This document shows, in pieces, positions 7,659-15,408 of a stretch of 35,303 bases of DNA (the first letter of the stretch is position 1; the number at the start of each line of letters is the position of its first letter). The position numbers and the translations under genes are program-made. Origin of the DNA: Mucilaginibacter sp. (GTDB lineage: Bacteria > Bacteroidota > Bacteroidia > Sphingobacteriales > Sphingobacteriaceae); assembly GCA_016763755.1 (NCBI GenBank), contig JAESTD010000141.1, positions 1-35,303 on the forward strand, written 5' to 3'. A model generated the notes under the pieces. The model searched no databases. It was not told where the DNA came from and saw only the letters and a program-made list of their open reading frames with translations.

Positions 7659-8553
7659 AATAGCGTTCGACCCTATATATGCTCATCCACTACCGGAGGG
7701 GCACCGGTTCCCGATGCTGAAGTACGAACTTATACCTGAACAGTTGCTTCATGAGGGTGTTATCATTTCTGAAAATCTCTTTTCGCCGGGATTAGTAGAT
7801 GAGGATGTTATTTTGCTTACCCATGACGCCGATTACTGGCATCAACTCCGCGACCTTACATTGCCCCCCAAAGAACAACGGCGTATTGGATTCCCGCTAA
7901 CGCAACGTTTGGTTGATCGCGAACGTTGTATTGCACAAGGAACTATTAATGGTTGCCAATATGCCAAAAAGTACGGTATCGCTTTAAACGTAGCCGGCGG
8001 TACCCACCATGCCGGTACAAATTGGGGAGAAGGTTTCTGTCTATTAAACGACCAGGCGATTGCAGCTAACTATTTGTTAAGTAATAACTTATATAAATCT
8101 ATCTTAATTGTAGATTTAGATGTACACCAGGGAAATGGCACTGCACAAATATTTGAGCACGAGCCGCGTGTGTTCACTTTTTCGATGCATGGCGATAAGA
8201 ATTTCCCATTTAGAAAAGAGCGTTCAGACCTTGACATACCATTAGATGACGGCATTGCAGATGAGGAGTATTTAACCTTGCTTAAGGCAGCTCTGCCAAA
8301 ATTAATAGAAGAACAAAAGCCCGATTTTATATTTTACCTTTCGGGTGTAGATGTTCTTTCATCAGATAAATTAGGCAAACTATCACTTAGTAAAGAGGCA
8401 TGCAAAGAGCGCGACAGATTTGTTCTTTCGCAATGCAAGCAAGCTAACATACCGGTACAAGTAAGTATGGGTGGGGGATATTCGCCGCAGATAAAAGATA
8501 TTGTTGAGGCGCATTGCAATACCTACCGCGTAGCAGTTGAACTATTCTTTTAA
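7651..8553 (+). CDS. Histone deacetylase-family (AcuC/HDAC-like) zinc deacetylase
   Basis: This zinc amidohydrolase of the arginase/deacetylase fold would remove acetyl or similar acyl groups from lysine, polyamine or another amide. The active-site histidine pair is in GGTHHAGTNWGEGFC (H119, H120), and the zinc ligands in DLDVHQGNGT (D155/D157 and H159), with a further aspartate in YLSGVDVLSSDKLG. I start it at ATG 7651 (300 residues), overlapping the bestrophin gene by 8 bases; the ORF-track start at 7639 is a TTG and adds four poor residues. Its 3' end overlaps the convergent MATE gene by 12 bases. The natural substrate in bacteria is usually unknown. Confidence 0.88.
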   Translation: MLKIAFDPIYAHPLPEGHRFPMLKYELIPEQLLHEGVIISENLFSPGLVDEDVILLTHDADYWHQLRDLTLPPKEQRRIGFPLTQRLVDRERCIAQGTINGCQYAKKYGIALNVAGGTHHAGTNWGEGFCLLNDQAIAANYLLSNNLYKSILIVDLDVHQGNGTAQIFEHEPRVFTFSMHGDKNFPFRKERSDLDIPLDDGIADEEYLTLLKAALPKLIEEQKPDFIFYLSGVDVLSSDKLGKLSLSKEACKERDRFVLSQCKQANIPVQVSMGGGYSPQIKDIVEAHCNTYRVAVELFF

Positions 8554-9918
8554 ATCATCAACCACAACAATCTGGTGTTTTTTACTAATGGATTGAAACC
8601 TAAAGAACAGCATGATCGATGATGCTGCCAATCCGCACACCAGGCCATACCATACACCTGTCACGCCTATTTTAAAATGTATACCGAGCAGATAGGCGAT
8701 AGGCAAACCTATTATCCAATAAGAGATAAAAGTGATTACCGTAGGTTTATTAACATCGCCCATACCACGCAATATCCCCAGCCCAACCACCTGCGTTCCA
8801 TCGAATAATTGAAAGAATGCCGCAACCACAAGTAACTGTGCTGCAATAGCAATCACGCGTTTATCTGTTGTATATATCCATGGCAGCCATTGGTTACAGA
8901 AAGTAAATATGATCGCTGTAACGCACATAAATACAATAACGATGTGATAATTTGATATAGCAGACAACCGCAGCTCGCGATGTTTACCGGCTCCAAAATA
9001 GTTACCGGATTTTACCGCCGCCGCCGATGATACCCCACTTGCCATCATATAGGTCATTGCAGCCAATGATATGGCAATTTGATGTGCAGCTTGTTGTACC
9101 GGCCCGATAGTACCGATGAGAATAGAAGCCCCGCCAAATGCACTTAGCTCAAATGTCGCCTGCAAAGCTACCGGCATACCTATCTGCAGTAGCTGCTTTA
9201 TGCGCAACCATTCTACGTTCTTAAACGCAAACTCATGCAGATATTTTTTAAAAGAAGGCGAACGCAAAACGTATATCGCCATGGCTATTGCCATTAAACA
9301 ACGGTCTATTAAAGTGCTGTAACCCACGCCACGGATTCCCATAGGCGGTATACCGAACATTCCTTTCACTAACACGATACCCACCAAAATATTGAGGATG
9401 TTGCCTGCGATAGTGATGTACATGGCCTGTTTAGTAAAGCCTAACCCTTGGGCAAATTGCTTAAAGGCATCAAATATCATCAGGGGCACCATCGATAAAC
9501 TCAACAGAAAAAGAAACGGTTTAGCCTGCGCTACAACTGCGGGAGATTGATCGAGTTTATTGATAAATAACGCCATCACCGAGTAAACCACGGCGAACAA
9601 TGCAAAACTTGTAAGGATGTTAAGCAGCAAACTATTGCTCAGCAAACGGCCGCACTCTGCAAAGTTTTTACGGCCGTTATGTTGTGCAATAAGAGGGGTA
9701 ATGCCATAGCTGATCCCCAAACCAATAGCCAGGGGAACAAGAAAGGTGCTAATTGATAACGATACTCCGGCTAAGGCATTGGTACCTGCAAACTGACCAA
9801 CAATGATGGTATCAGACAACTGCACCAGCGTGTGGCCAATCTGCGATAATACCACCGGTATAGCCAGTTTTAAGCTATCCCGATAATAAGAATCATATTT
9901 TTTAAGCAGCGTATTCAT
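8542..9918 (-). CDS. MATE-family multidrug/metabolite efflux transporter
   Basis: About 458 residues with roughly 12 hydrophobic segments in two similar halves, a typical NorM-like MATE antiporter that exports cationic drugs or metabolites using Na+ or H+. Family marks include PVVLSQIGHTLVQLSDTIIVGQFAGTNALAGVSLS at the N-terminus and LQIGMPVALQATFELSAF at the start of the second half. I prefer ATG at 9918 (MNTLLKKYDSYY); the ORF-track start at 9927 is a GTG three codons upstream. It ends inside the last 12 bases of the deacetylase gene on the other strand. The AlbA_2 gene lies 47 bases upstream, so co-transcription is likely. Confidence 0.92.
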   Translation of the reverse strand: MNTLLKKYDSYYRDSLKLAIPVVLSQIGHTLVQLSDTIIVGQFAGTNALAGVSLSISTFLVPLAIGLGISYGITPLIAQHNGRKNFAECGRLLSNSLLLNILTSFALFAVVYSVMALFINKLDQSPAVVAQAKPFLFLLSLSMVPLMIFDAFKQFAQGLGFTKQAMYITIAGNILNILVGIVLVKGMFGIPPMGIRGVGYSTLIDRCLMAIAMAIYVLRSPSFKKYLHEFAFKNVEWLRIKQLLQIGMPVALQATFELSAFGGASILIGTIGPVQQAAHQIAISLAAMTYMMASGVSSAAAVKSGNYFGAGKHRELRLSAISNYHIVIVFMCVTAIIFTFCNQWLPWIYTTDKRVIAIAAQLLVVAAFFQLFDGTQVVGLGILRGMGDVNKPTVITFISYWIIGLPIAYLLGIHFKIGVTGVWYGLVCGLAASSIMLFFRFQSISKKHQIVVVDDLKE

Positions 9919-9965
9919 AACCGGCACATGAAGGAGCCGGCAAAGGTAAACATTAGGGTGTTAAA

Positions 9966-10589
9966 CTACATGGCTGTGTAAAACTCTTCTTTCTCGGTAG
10001 TGTGTACTGCCAATACACCTGATAATACCAGGTCAACCAATATACGCTGCGCGCGCCTGCGGCCGATATTCAACAACGTGCAAAACTCTTTTACTGTTAT
10101 GCGGTCTTGTTTATCCAAATGTTCAAGTAAAGCCTTTTCTTTCGATGAGTACTCGATCAGCACACCTTCTTTGTCCGCACCGCGGCGTAAAACATCAACC
10201 ACTACTTTACTAGCCAGCACACTTTTATCTTTTACTCGGATATATACCCACCATTTGCCGTCTTCGGCGAGCGCGTAATGGGGCTTCTCAGCGCTTTCCG
10301 GTATATCAACCATCAGTACTATCTTATCGTCATAATAAACCTCTTCAAAAATTGGTTCAAGAGCAGGACGACAAAAAAAATGCGCAGCCTTTTCTATCAT
10401 GTAGCGCTCCTCTGTCTCATCTTTAACGCCTTTTATAGTACCATCATCAAGTACGCCGATAAGCAGGCGGCCGCCAACATTATTAGCATAAGAAACCATT
10501 GTTTTAGCTATCTTTTCGCAACTGGTAATGGTTTTCTTAAAATCAAGTTTTACGCCCTCGCCTTCAAGTATCTGTCTCTTTAAGTTCAT
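9966..10589 (-). CDS. AlbA_2 (Schlafen-type) putative DNA-binding protein with C-terminal winged helix
   Basis: The 207-residue protein starts with an AlbA_2 domain (about 1-130): GEGVKLDFKKTITSCEKIAKTMVSYANNVGGRLLIGVLDDGTIKGV, the pattern once called divergent AAA-4. The rest (about 145-200) looks like a winged helix: YSSKEKALLEHLDKQDRITVKEFCTLLNIGRRRAQRILVDLVLSGVL. Such proteins are thought to bind nucleic acid and regulate; the target is unknown. The gene is 12 bases after the GNAT gene in the same direction, so it probably shares its mRNA. There is no catalytic ATPase motif. Confidence 0.82.
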   Translation of the reverse strand: MNLKRQILEGEGVKLDFKKTITSCEKIAKTMVSYANNVGGRLLIGVLDDGTIKGVKDETEERYMIEKAAHFFCRPALEPIFEEVYYDDKIVLMVDIPESAEKPHYALAEDGKWWVYIRVKDKSVLASKVVVDVLRRGADKEGVLIEYSSKEKALLEHLDKQDRITVKEFCTLLNIGRRRAQRILVDLVLSGVLAVHTTEKEEFYTAM

Positions 10590-10601
10590 TTCTTAGTTTC
10601 T

Positions 10602-11051
10602 TTATTTATAAGGCGTAAATATTTCCATCCAACGGTCAGCACGTGTGATTTGTTCAAAACCGAATTGTTTATACAAAGTGTGTGCATCTAATGTAGCCAA
10701 AACAAAACGGCGCAGGCCCTGCAGATCGGGGTGCGATATAATTGTTTGCACAAGCCATTTTGATAAACCAATGTTTCGGTAAGGCTCTAAAATAAACACA
10801 TCACACAAATAAGCAAACGTGGCTTTATCGGTTATTATACGAGCAAAACCAGCTAACTTGTCTCCCTTATAAACGCCGAAACAAAGCGAATTGTCTATAG
10901 CTTTTTTCAGTTTATTTGCCGGTATGCCTTTGGCCCAATAAGAATCGTTATCAAGGTATTTAAATATCGTATCAAAATCAAGCAGGGAGTTATCGGTTGA
11001 TATGCGATAGCCCTTATTAGCAAACAGGGCATCATTCATGTACACTGGCAT
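10602..11051 (-). CDS. GNAT-family N-acetyltransferase
   Basis: The 149-residue protein has the GNAT core: DNSLCFGVYKGDKLAGFARIITDKATFAYLCDVFILEPYRNIGLSKWLVQTII. The acetyl-CoA pyrophosphate loop YRNIGLSKWLV is a slightly degenerate version of Q/RxxGxG/A. The C-terminal DAHTLYKQFGFEQI motif is also typical. Substrate unknown. Its start overlaps the DUF4442 stop by one base (TAATG), which suggests translational coupling. Confidence 0.87.
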   Translation of the reverse strand: MPVYMNDALFANKGYRISTDNSLLDFDTIFKYLDNDSYWAKGIPANKLKKAIDNSLCFGVYKGDKLAGFARIITDKATFAYLCDVFILEPYRNIGLSKWLVQTIISHPDLQGLRRFVLATLDAHTLYKQFGFEQITRADRWMEIFTPYK

Positions 11052-11524
11052 TATTCTGTAGGTTTAAAGTTAAGGTCTCGTATATAAACTTCGTTTTGTA
11101 ACGAAACACAAATTTCACCATCAACGTTAAAAATATCTATCGCAAGAGTGTTTTCATATTTTCCTGATGCATTAAGCACCGCAAGAGCTTCTTGTAGCTG
11201 CTGATCTGTTATTGATATTTTAAACGTTAAAGAAGAATTTGCAGGCTTCAAAAAATCGATCTTCGATGATTTTGACCATATTTTCAGTCTCCGGTCCGGA
11301 GATTTCAAGATCCTGTCAAAAAGAACCGGGTAACAGGGGTCTGCGGCTGCAAAAATTGTCCCGCCAAAGATTGTTCCGTTATAATTTTTGTTAAAAATAC
11401 TTTTAAAGACCTTTACTTCAACTCCTCTGAAACCCTTGTAGAACCGGTGTATCCAAATACGCTGGAACAAGAGGGGAGGATAGAAGCGCATTATCCATTT
11501 GAGCGATGTTTCTGATAGCACCAT
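11051..11524 (-). CDS. DUF4442 hot-dog-fold protein
   Basis: The 157-residue protein begins with a helix-rich segment (SLKWIMRFYPPLLFQRIWIHRFYKGFRGVEVKVFKSIFNKNYNGTIFGGTIFAAADPCYPVLF). This has the N-x-x-G-T-x-F/H-(x)-G-x-x-F/Y-A-A arrangement seen in DUF4442/YiiD-C thioesterase-like proteins. The final strands (ENTLAIDIFNVDGEICVSLQNEVYIR) complete a hot-dog fold. Role unknown; an acyl-CoA thioesterase-like activity is possible. It is the first gene of a likely operon with the GNAT, AlbA_2 and MATE genes. Confidence 0.75.
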   Translation of the reverse strand: MVLSETSLKWIMRFYPPLLFQRIWIHRFYKGFRGVEVKVFKSIFNKNYNGTIFGGTIFAAADPCYPVLFDRILKSPDRRLKIWSKSSKIDFLKPANSSLTFKISITDQQLQEALAVLNASGKYENTLAIDIFNVDGEICVSLQNEVYIRDLNFKPTE

Positions 11525-11705
11525 TACGCTTAAATATCAGAAAAAATATAAGTATTAAATGAGATGAGGCTAAAATGTGGAAATTATTTTGAGCATGAAT
11601 AAGTTTAAACAAGTTTTGTAAAATTTTAATAAACAAAAATAGAGTTAAGCGGTTTAATAAACTGTTAAAAGACAACGAATAACAAACATCTTTAAACTTA
11701 TATCC

Positions 11706-11906
11706 ATGAAAAAACAATTTTTTGCATTTGCCGCAGCGGCAATGATCATTGGTTCAATCGTGACGGGTTGTGGTTCAGAAAAAGCTACAAACGGTGCTGA
11801 CAGCACTAAAACAGATTCTGCAGCGGCTACAACTGCACCGGCAGCTACAGACACTACAAAAGCGCCAGACACAACCAAGACAGACACAACTAAAAAACCT
11901 ATGTAA
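11706..11906 (+). CDS. Small low-complexity lipoprotein
   Basis: The 66-residue protein has a signal peptide MKKQFFAFAAAAMIIGSIVTGC with a lipobox ending at Cys22. A disordered tail of Ala, Thr, Asp and Lys follows, with repeats of the type DTTK (DTTKAPDTTKTDTTKKPM). Such short Thr/Lys-rich lipoproteins are common in Sphingobacteriaceae and have no known function. Two hairpins directly follow, supporting a genuine small transcription unit. The ORF on the opposite strand (11654-11887) is a shadow. Confidence 0.75.
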   Translation: MKKQFFAFAAAAMIIGSIVTGCGSEKATNGADSTKTDSAAATTAPAATDTTKAPDTTKTDTTKKPM

Positions 11907-11918
11907 TTGGTTTTTTAG
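11890..11918 (+). terminator. Terminator overlapping the lipoprotein stop codon
   Basis: CTAAAAAACC pairs with GGTTTTTTAG around a 9-base loop that contains the stop codon region. The stem is AT-rich, so it may work only together with the stronger hairpin at 11925. Confidence 0.5.
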
Positions 11919-11924
11919 CGAAAT

Positions 11925-11961
11925 AAAAAATGCCCGAGCAGTAAATGCCCGGGCATTTTTT
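11925..11961. terminator. Bidirectional terminator between lipoprotein and SDR genes
   Basis: AAAAAATGCCCG pairs with CGGGCATTTTTT over a 13-base loop, giving T runs on both strands. It lies between two convergent genes and can serve both. Confidence 0.8.
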
Positions 11962-11975
11962 ATGATCGATATTGT

Positions 11976-12770
11976 TTAAAATGCTGATTTGATAACGCCG
12001 CCATCTGCCCGCACAGTTGCACCGTTGGTAGCCGCTGCCAATGGGCTTGCGATATATGTTACGGCATTGGCGATCTCATCAGGTGTTATAAAGCGCTTTA
12101 ACAGTGATGTACCGCGCATATGAATGAAAAATTCTTCTTCAATTTGTTCTGTGGTTTTATTTTGACCTTCTGCAAGGGCTTTTACAAAATCACCAACGCC
12201 TTCGGAAAGTGTTGGGCCCGGCAATACTGTATTCACGGTTACGCCGGTGTGTTTGGTTAATTCTGCTAACCCACGTGCCACAGCTATCTGCGCAGTTTTG
12301 CTCACACCGTAATGAATCATTTCTTCAGGGATTTGAATGCCGGATTCACTTGAGATGAAAATGATGCGACCCCAGTTTTTTGCCAACATTTTATCGAAAT
12401 ATGCACGTGATAAACGCACGCCACTTAGCACATTCACTTCAAAAAACTTCATCCAGTCTTCGTCAGAAATATCTGCAAACGGCTTCGGCTCAAAAATCCC
12501 TACGTTATTTACGAGAATGTCAATTTCAGGAAGTTGATGTAATAAATTCTCAATTTGCTTCTTGTCTGAAAAATCTGCAGCGATGCCTTTAATATTCGGA
12601 TTACCGCTTTCCGCGATGAGCTTTTGAGCAACCTCATCAACCTTCGACTTATTGCGGCCATTTATGTAAACCACTGCGCCTTCATTAGCCAGCGACTTTG
12701 CAATGGCGTAACCAATGCCTGCAGTTGAACCGGTTACCAAGGCAATCTTATTTTTTAGTTGTAAATCCAT
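11976..12770 (-). CDS. Short-chain dehydrogenase/reductase (SDR)
   Basis: With start at ATG 12770 (MDLQLKNKIALVTGSTAGIGYAI) the protein has 264 residues. The ORF-track start at 12812 adds 14 unlikely residues in front of the classical TGSTAGIG nucleotide-binding motif. NNVG is at about residue 90, the active-site serine in IIFISSESG, and YGVSK carries the catalytic Tyr and Lys. It is a classical SDR oxidoreductase using NAD(P); the substrate is unknown. It stands alone on the minus strand, ending at the bidirectional terminator. Confidence 0.88.
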   Translation of the reverse strand: MDLQLKNKIALVTGSTAGIGYAIAKSLANEGAVVYINGRNKSKVDEVAQKLIAESGNPNIKGIAADFSDKKQIENLLHQLPEIDILVNNVGIFEPKPFADISDEDWMKFFEVNVLSGVRLSRAYFDKMLAKNWGRIIFISSESGIQIPEEMIHYGVSKTAQIAVARGLAELTKHTGVTVNTVLPGPTLSEGVGDFVKALAEGQNKTTEQIEEEFFIHMRGTSLLKRFITPDEIANAVTYIASPLAAATNGATVRADGGVIKSAF

Positions 12771-12953
12771 ATTCTTATTCTTTATACTCAACGTTAATAA
12801 CAATTTAGGCAAAGTTGTTCATTTAGGTAATAAACGTTATATCAAGGTGACATTAATGTGTTGAAATGTTATAAATATGAAAAATCAGCATAAAAATAAA
12901 TCCATTATAAATTCATATAATTAATATTATGTTAAGTAAAAAGTATTTTAAAA

Positions 12954-12983
12954 GAGCCTGTATGGCTACAGGCTCCTACTTAT
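12954..12983 (-). terminator. Terminator of the gyrA-TPR operon
   Basis: GAGCCTGTA pairs with TACAGGCTC around a 4-base loop. On the minus strand it is followed by TTTTAAAA, a modest U run. It lies 8 bases after the stop of the last TPR gene. Confidence 0.7.
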
Positions 12984-14236
12984 TACTTTCCTAATGCTTT
13001 AATTTGTGCATCAATTTTATTTGCGTTTGCATCATCGCGTTTACCTTTGTAATACGTCATCAAACCATTAAGAGCATCTACAGACTTAGGGTTAAGCTCA
13101 ACAGCTTTTAATAAATACGGCTTGGCAGCGTCAAACATAGCGCTTGCTTTTGCAATCTGTGCAGTATATTCCTTTTGTTTGTTTGCCGGCAATTTATTAG
13201 CAGCATTGTAAGTAACAATTGCGGGTGATAAATAAACGAAACCTAAATTTAAATTTGCTTCAAAGTAGTTCGGGTCAAGCTCAATCGCCTTTTTGTACAT
13301 TTCAGCGGCTTTGTCATAGCTTGATTTCTTATCGGCTTCCATAGTTGCTTTTGCAGCTGGTGCCGCTTTAGCAATTTTACCCGAGGTATAAGAATCAGCT
13401 GTTTGTGAATACGCTAAACCTGCGTAATAATAAAGATCTTTATTTTTCGGATCGGCAGCAATTGCGCTTGTAAGTTTATCTACTACTTCCTTTTGTTTTC
13501 CTTGTTTTAAAGCGATATCTATTTGATTCGCCCTTAAAGGTGCATGTTTAGGAAACTTGGCTAAACCCTCATCAATAGATTTTAACGCATTGGCGGTATC
13601 TTTTGCTAATAAATAAGAATTTACAAGAATAGCATAACTGCTATCAGCTCTTGAATATTTGGTGGTCACCAATTTGCTGTAATTGGTAGCCGCAGCCGGG
13701 TAATTTTTTGAATTAAAGGCAGCCATAGCAGTATACAAAATTGCTGTAGTATCCTCGGGATTCATGTTGCGGTAATAATCAAAAGATTTGTAGGCTTCTT
13801 CGAATTTACCAGCGTTGAATTCTTTAGCGCCTTTGTTACCCTGGTATTGGCCAAGTGTAATTTTGGCATTGTCTATGATTTTTTTGTTTTCACCTTTTTT
13901 ATCAAGTTCTTCTGCTTTTTTTAAGGCATCGCTTGCGGTAGTAAAATAAGGCAGTGCAGTTTCGGGTGCATTTTGATCGCTGGTTTCTATTAAACCGGCA
14001 TAAATTGATGCTTTTACTGCCCATGTTAAAGGCAATTGAGAGGTTTTTTCGTTAGCTGATGCTTTATCGATAGCTTCCTGCGCCTTAACCAAAGCTGGCT
14101 TAGCCAATGCAGGTTGGCTTTTAAGCCCCTGGTATTTGTCGAACTCAGACTGTGCAGTGCTCAACTCCCCTTTTTGTGCGAAAGCTGCTGTAGAGACGAG
14201 GCCTAAAACGCCTATCATTAAGAATTTAATTTTCAT
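12983..14236 (-). CDS. Exported tetratricopeptide-repeat protein
   Basis: The 417-residue protein has a signal peptide (MKIKFLMIGVLGLVSTAAFAQ, cut near residue 20) and then mostly TPR helix pairs. Clear units include AKEFNAGKFEEAYKSFDYYRNMNPED, LYYYAGLAYSQTAD, AAEMYKKAIELDPNYFEANLNLGFVYLSPA and PYLLKAVELNPKSVDALNGLMTYYKGK. It should be a periplasmic scaffold for protein contacts; the partner is unknown. It follows the second TPR gene by 62 bases and shares the gyrA direction, so it is the third gene of that operon. A clean terminator follows. Confidence 0.85.
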   Translation of the reverse strand: MKIKFLMIGVLGLVSTAAFAQKGELSTAQSEFDKYQGLKSQPALAKPALVKAQEAIDKASANEKTSQLPLTWAVKASIYAGLIETSDQNAPETALPYFTTASDALKKAEELDKKGENKKIIDNAKITLGQYQGNKGAKEFNAGKFEEAYKSFDYYRNMNPEDTTAILYTAMAAFNSKNYPAAATNYSKLVTTKYSRADSSYAILVNSYLLAKDTANALKSIDEGLAKFPKHAPLRANQIDIALKQGKQKEVVDKLTSAIAADPKNKDLYYYAGLAYSQTADSYTSGKIAKAAPAAKATMEADKKSSYDKAAEMYKKAIELDPNYFEANLNLGFVYLSPAIVTYNAANKLPANKQKEYTAQIAKASAMFDAAKPYLLKAVELNPKSVDALNGLMTYYKGKRDDANANKIDAQIKALGK

Positions 14237-14298
14237 CGTTACTGTTTTTGATTGGTAATGAGTGTGTTTGGCGGTTTTGAAGCCGCATTCTTAGTTTA

Positions 14299-15405
14299 TT
14301 AATTTATTTGTTCCAAACGGCTGTTAACCCGTTCCAACTGTGATTGATTTCCAGTTTTATTGTATGCAAGTGCCAGTAACTCAAGACACTTTTTATCGCG
14401 CGGAGCCATTTCGTTTGCCTTTTCTAACCACAAAATTGCATTAGTTATATTTCTTTCGCCCTCATCTTTTTTAACCGCGCTTTGTTTAAAATATAACAAG
14501 CCTAAGTTAAATACCGGCTCATATGCATTGCCATTCAACTCGATGGCGCGCAGATACAAAGACTCCGCCTTATCAAATTGGTTTAAATTATCATAACAGT
14601 TTGCTGCTACAAAAGTTATATCCGGATTACTTGCGTTATTATCTAAAAGCTGCGACAATAGTGGTTCTAACGACTTATAATCACGCTTATTATTGTAAAT
14701 GTTAGCTTCATCCTGCAGTAATTGTTTATTTGTTGGCAGTAACTTCCTCCCCTTTTTCACAATTTGCAAGGCTCGCGCAGTATCACCCAATGATTTATAA
14801 ATTGACGACGCCGTTTCCAGATACTCCAGCTTAGTACTATCTGTATTTACTAAATTATCATAATACTTAGCGGCATCCTGCAGATTGCCTTGCTTATTTA
14901 TTGCATAAGCCAAATAGACATTGATATTCTTTTGACCGGGCGCGTATTTTTTAGCATTTTGAAAAGCAGATGTCGCGCCTTTGAAATCGTTGCTACGGGT
15001 TAACGTAAACCCTTTACGAACATATGCATTTGACAGGCAGCGGCGCGAATAGTCCATTTCGGCCTGGTAATTGAATATTTTGCTTTTGGCAGCAAACTTT
15101 TCATACAAAGTGGCCGTTTGGTCTACAAAACCGTCCGGTTGGTTTAATGTATTTGTCGAATCTACCTGTAATATGCTCGAGTACACAATTAAACGGTAAA
15201 TATTCTTTTCAATATCGTTCGAGTCTTTTTTGGTTACTACAAGGCTATCTGCAGATTTCTTTGCTCGCGCTAAAAATGCAATATCTGCTTTTTGCTTATA
15301 AAAAGCGAGGTTGTTTACCACACTCTTTAACGCTTCTGATTGCCCAAAAGCGCAAGATGTAATAAACAACCCTGCTATAAATAACCCTAACTTGCTTTTT
15401 CGCAT
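14299..15405 (-). CDS. Exported TPR protein directly after gyrA
   Basis: The 368-residue protein starts MRKSKLGLFIAGLFITSCAFGQ. The ITSC segment (Cys18) looks like a lipobox, so it may be a lipoprotein, though cleavage by signal peptidase I after AFG is also possible. The body is TPR: YARAxx-type units such as AFQNAKKYAPGQKNINVYLAYAINKQGNLQDAAKYYDNLV, SLYLRAIELNGNAYEPVFNLGLLYFKQS and CLELLALAYNKTGNQSQLERV. It starts 3 bases after the gyrA stop, so co-transcription with gyrA is nearly certain. Function unknown. gyrA followed by TPR genes recurs in this group as far as I recall. Confidence 0.85.
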   Translation of the reverse strand: MRKSKLGLFIAGLFITSCAFGQSEALKSVVNNLAFYKQKADIAFLARAKKSADSLVVTKKDSNDIEKNIYRLIVYSSILQVDSTNTLNQPDGFVDQTATLYEKFAAKSKIFNYQAEMDYSRRCLSNAYVRKGFTLTRSNDFKGATSAFQNAKKYAPGQKNINVYLAYAINKQGNLQDAAKYYDNLVNTDSTKLEYLETASSIYKSLGDTARALQIVKKGRKLLPTNKQLLQDEANIYNNKRDYKSLEPLLSQLLDNNASNPDITFVAANCYDNLNQFDKAESLYLRAIELNGNAYEPVFNLGLLYFKQSAVKKDEGERNITNAILWLEKANEMAPRDKKCLELLALAYNKTGNQSQLERVNSRLEQIN

Positions 15406-15408
15406 AAG

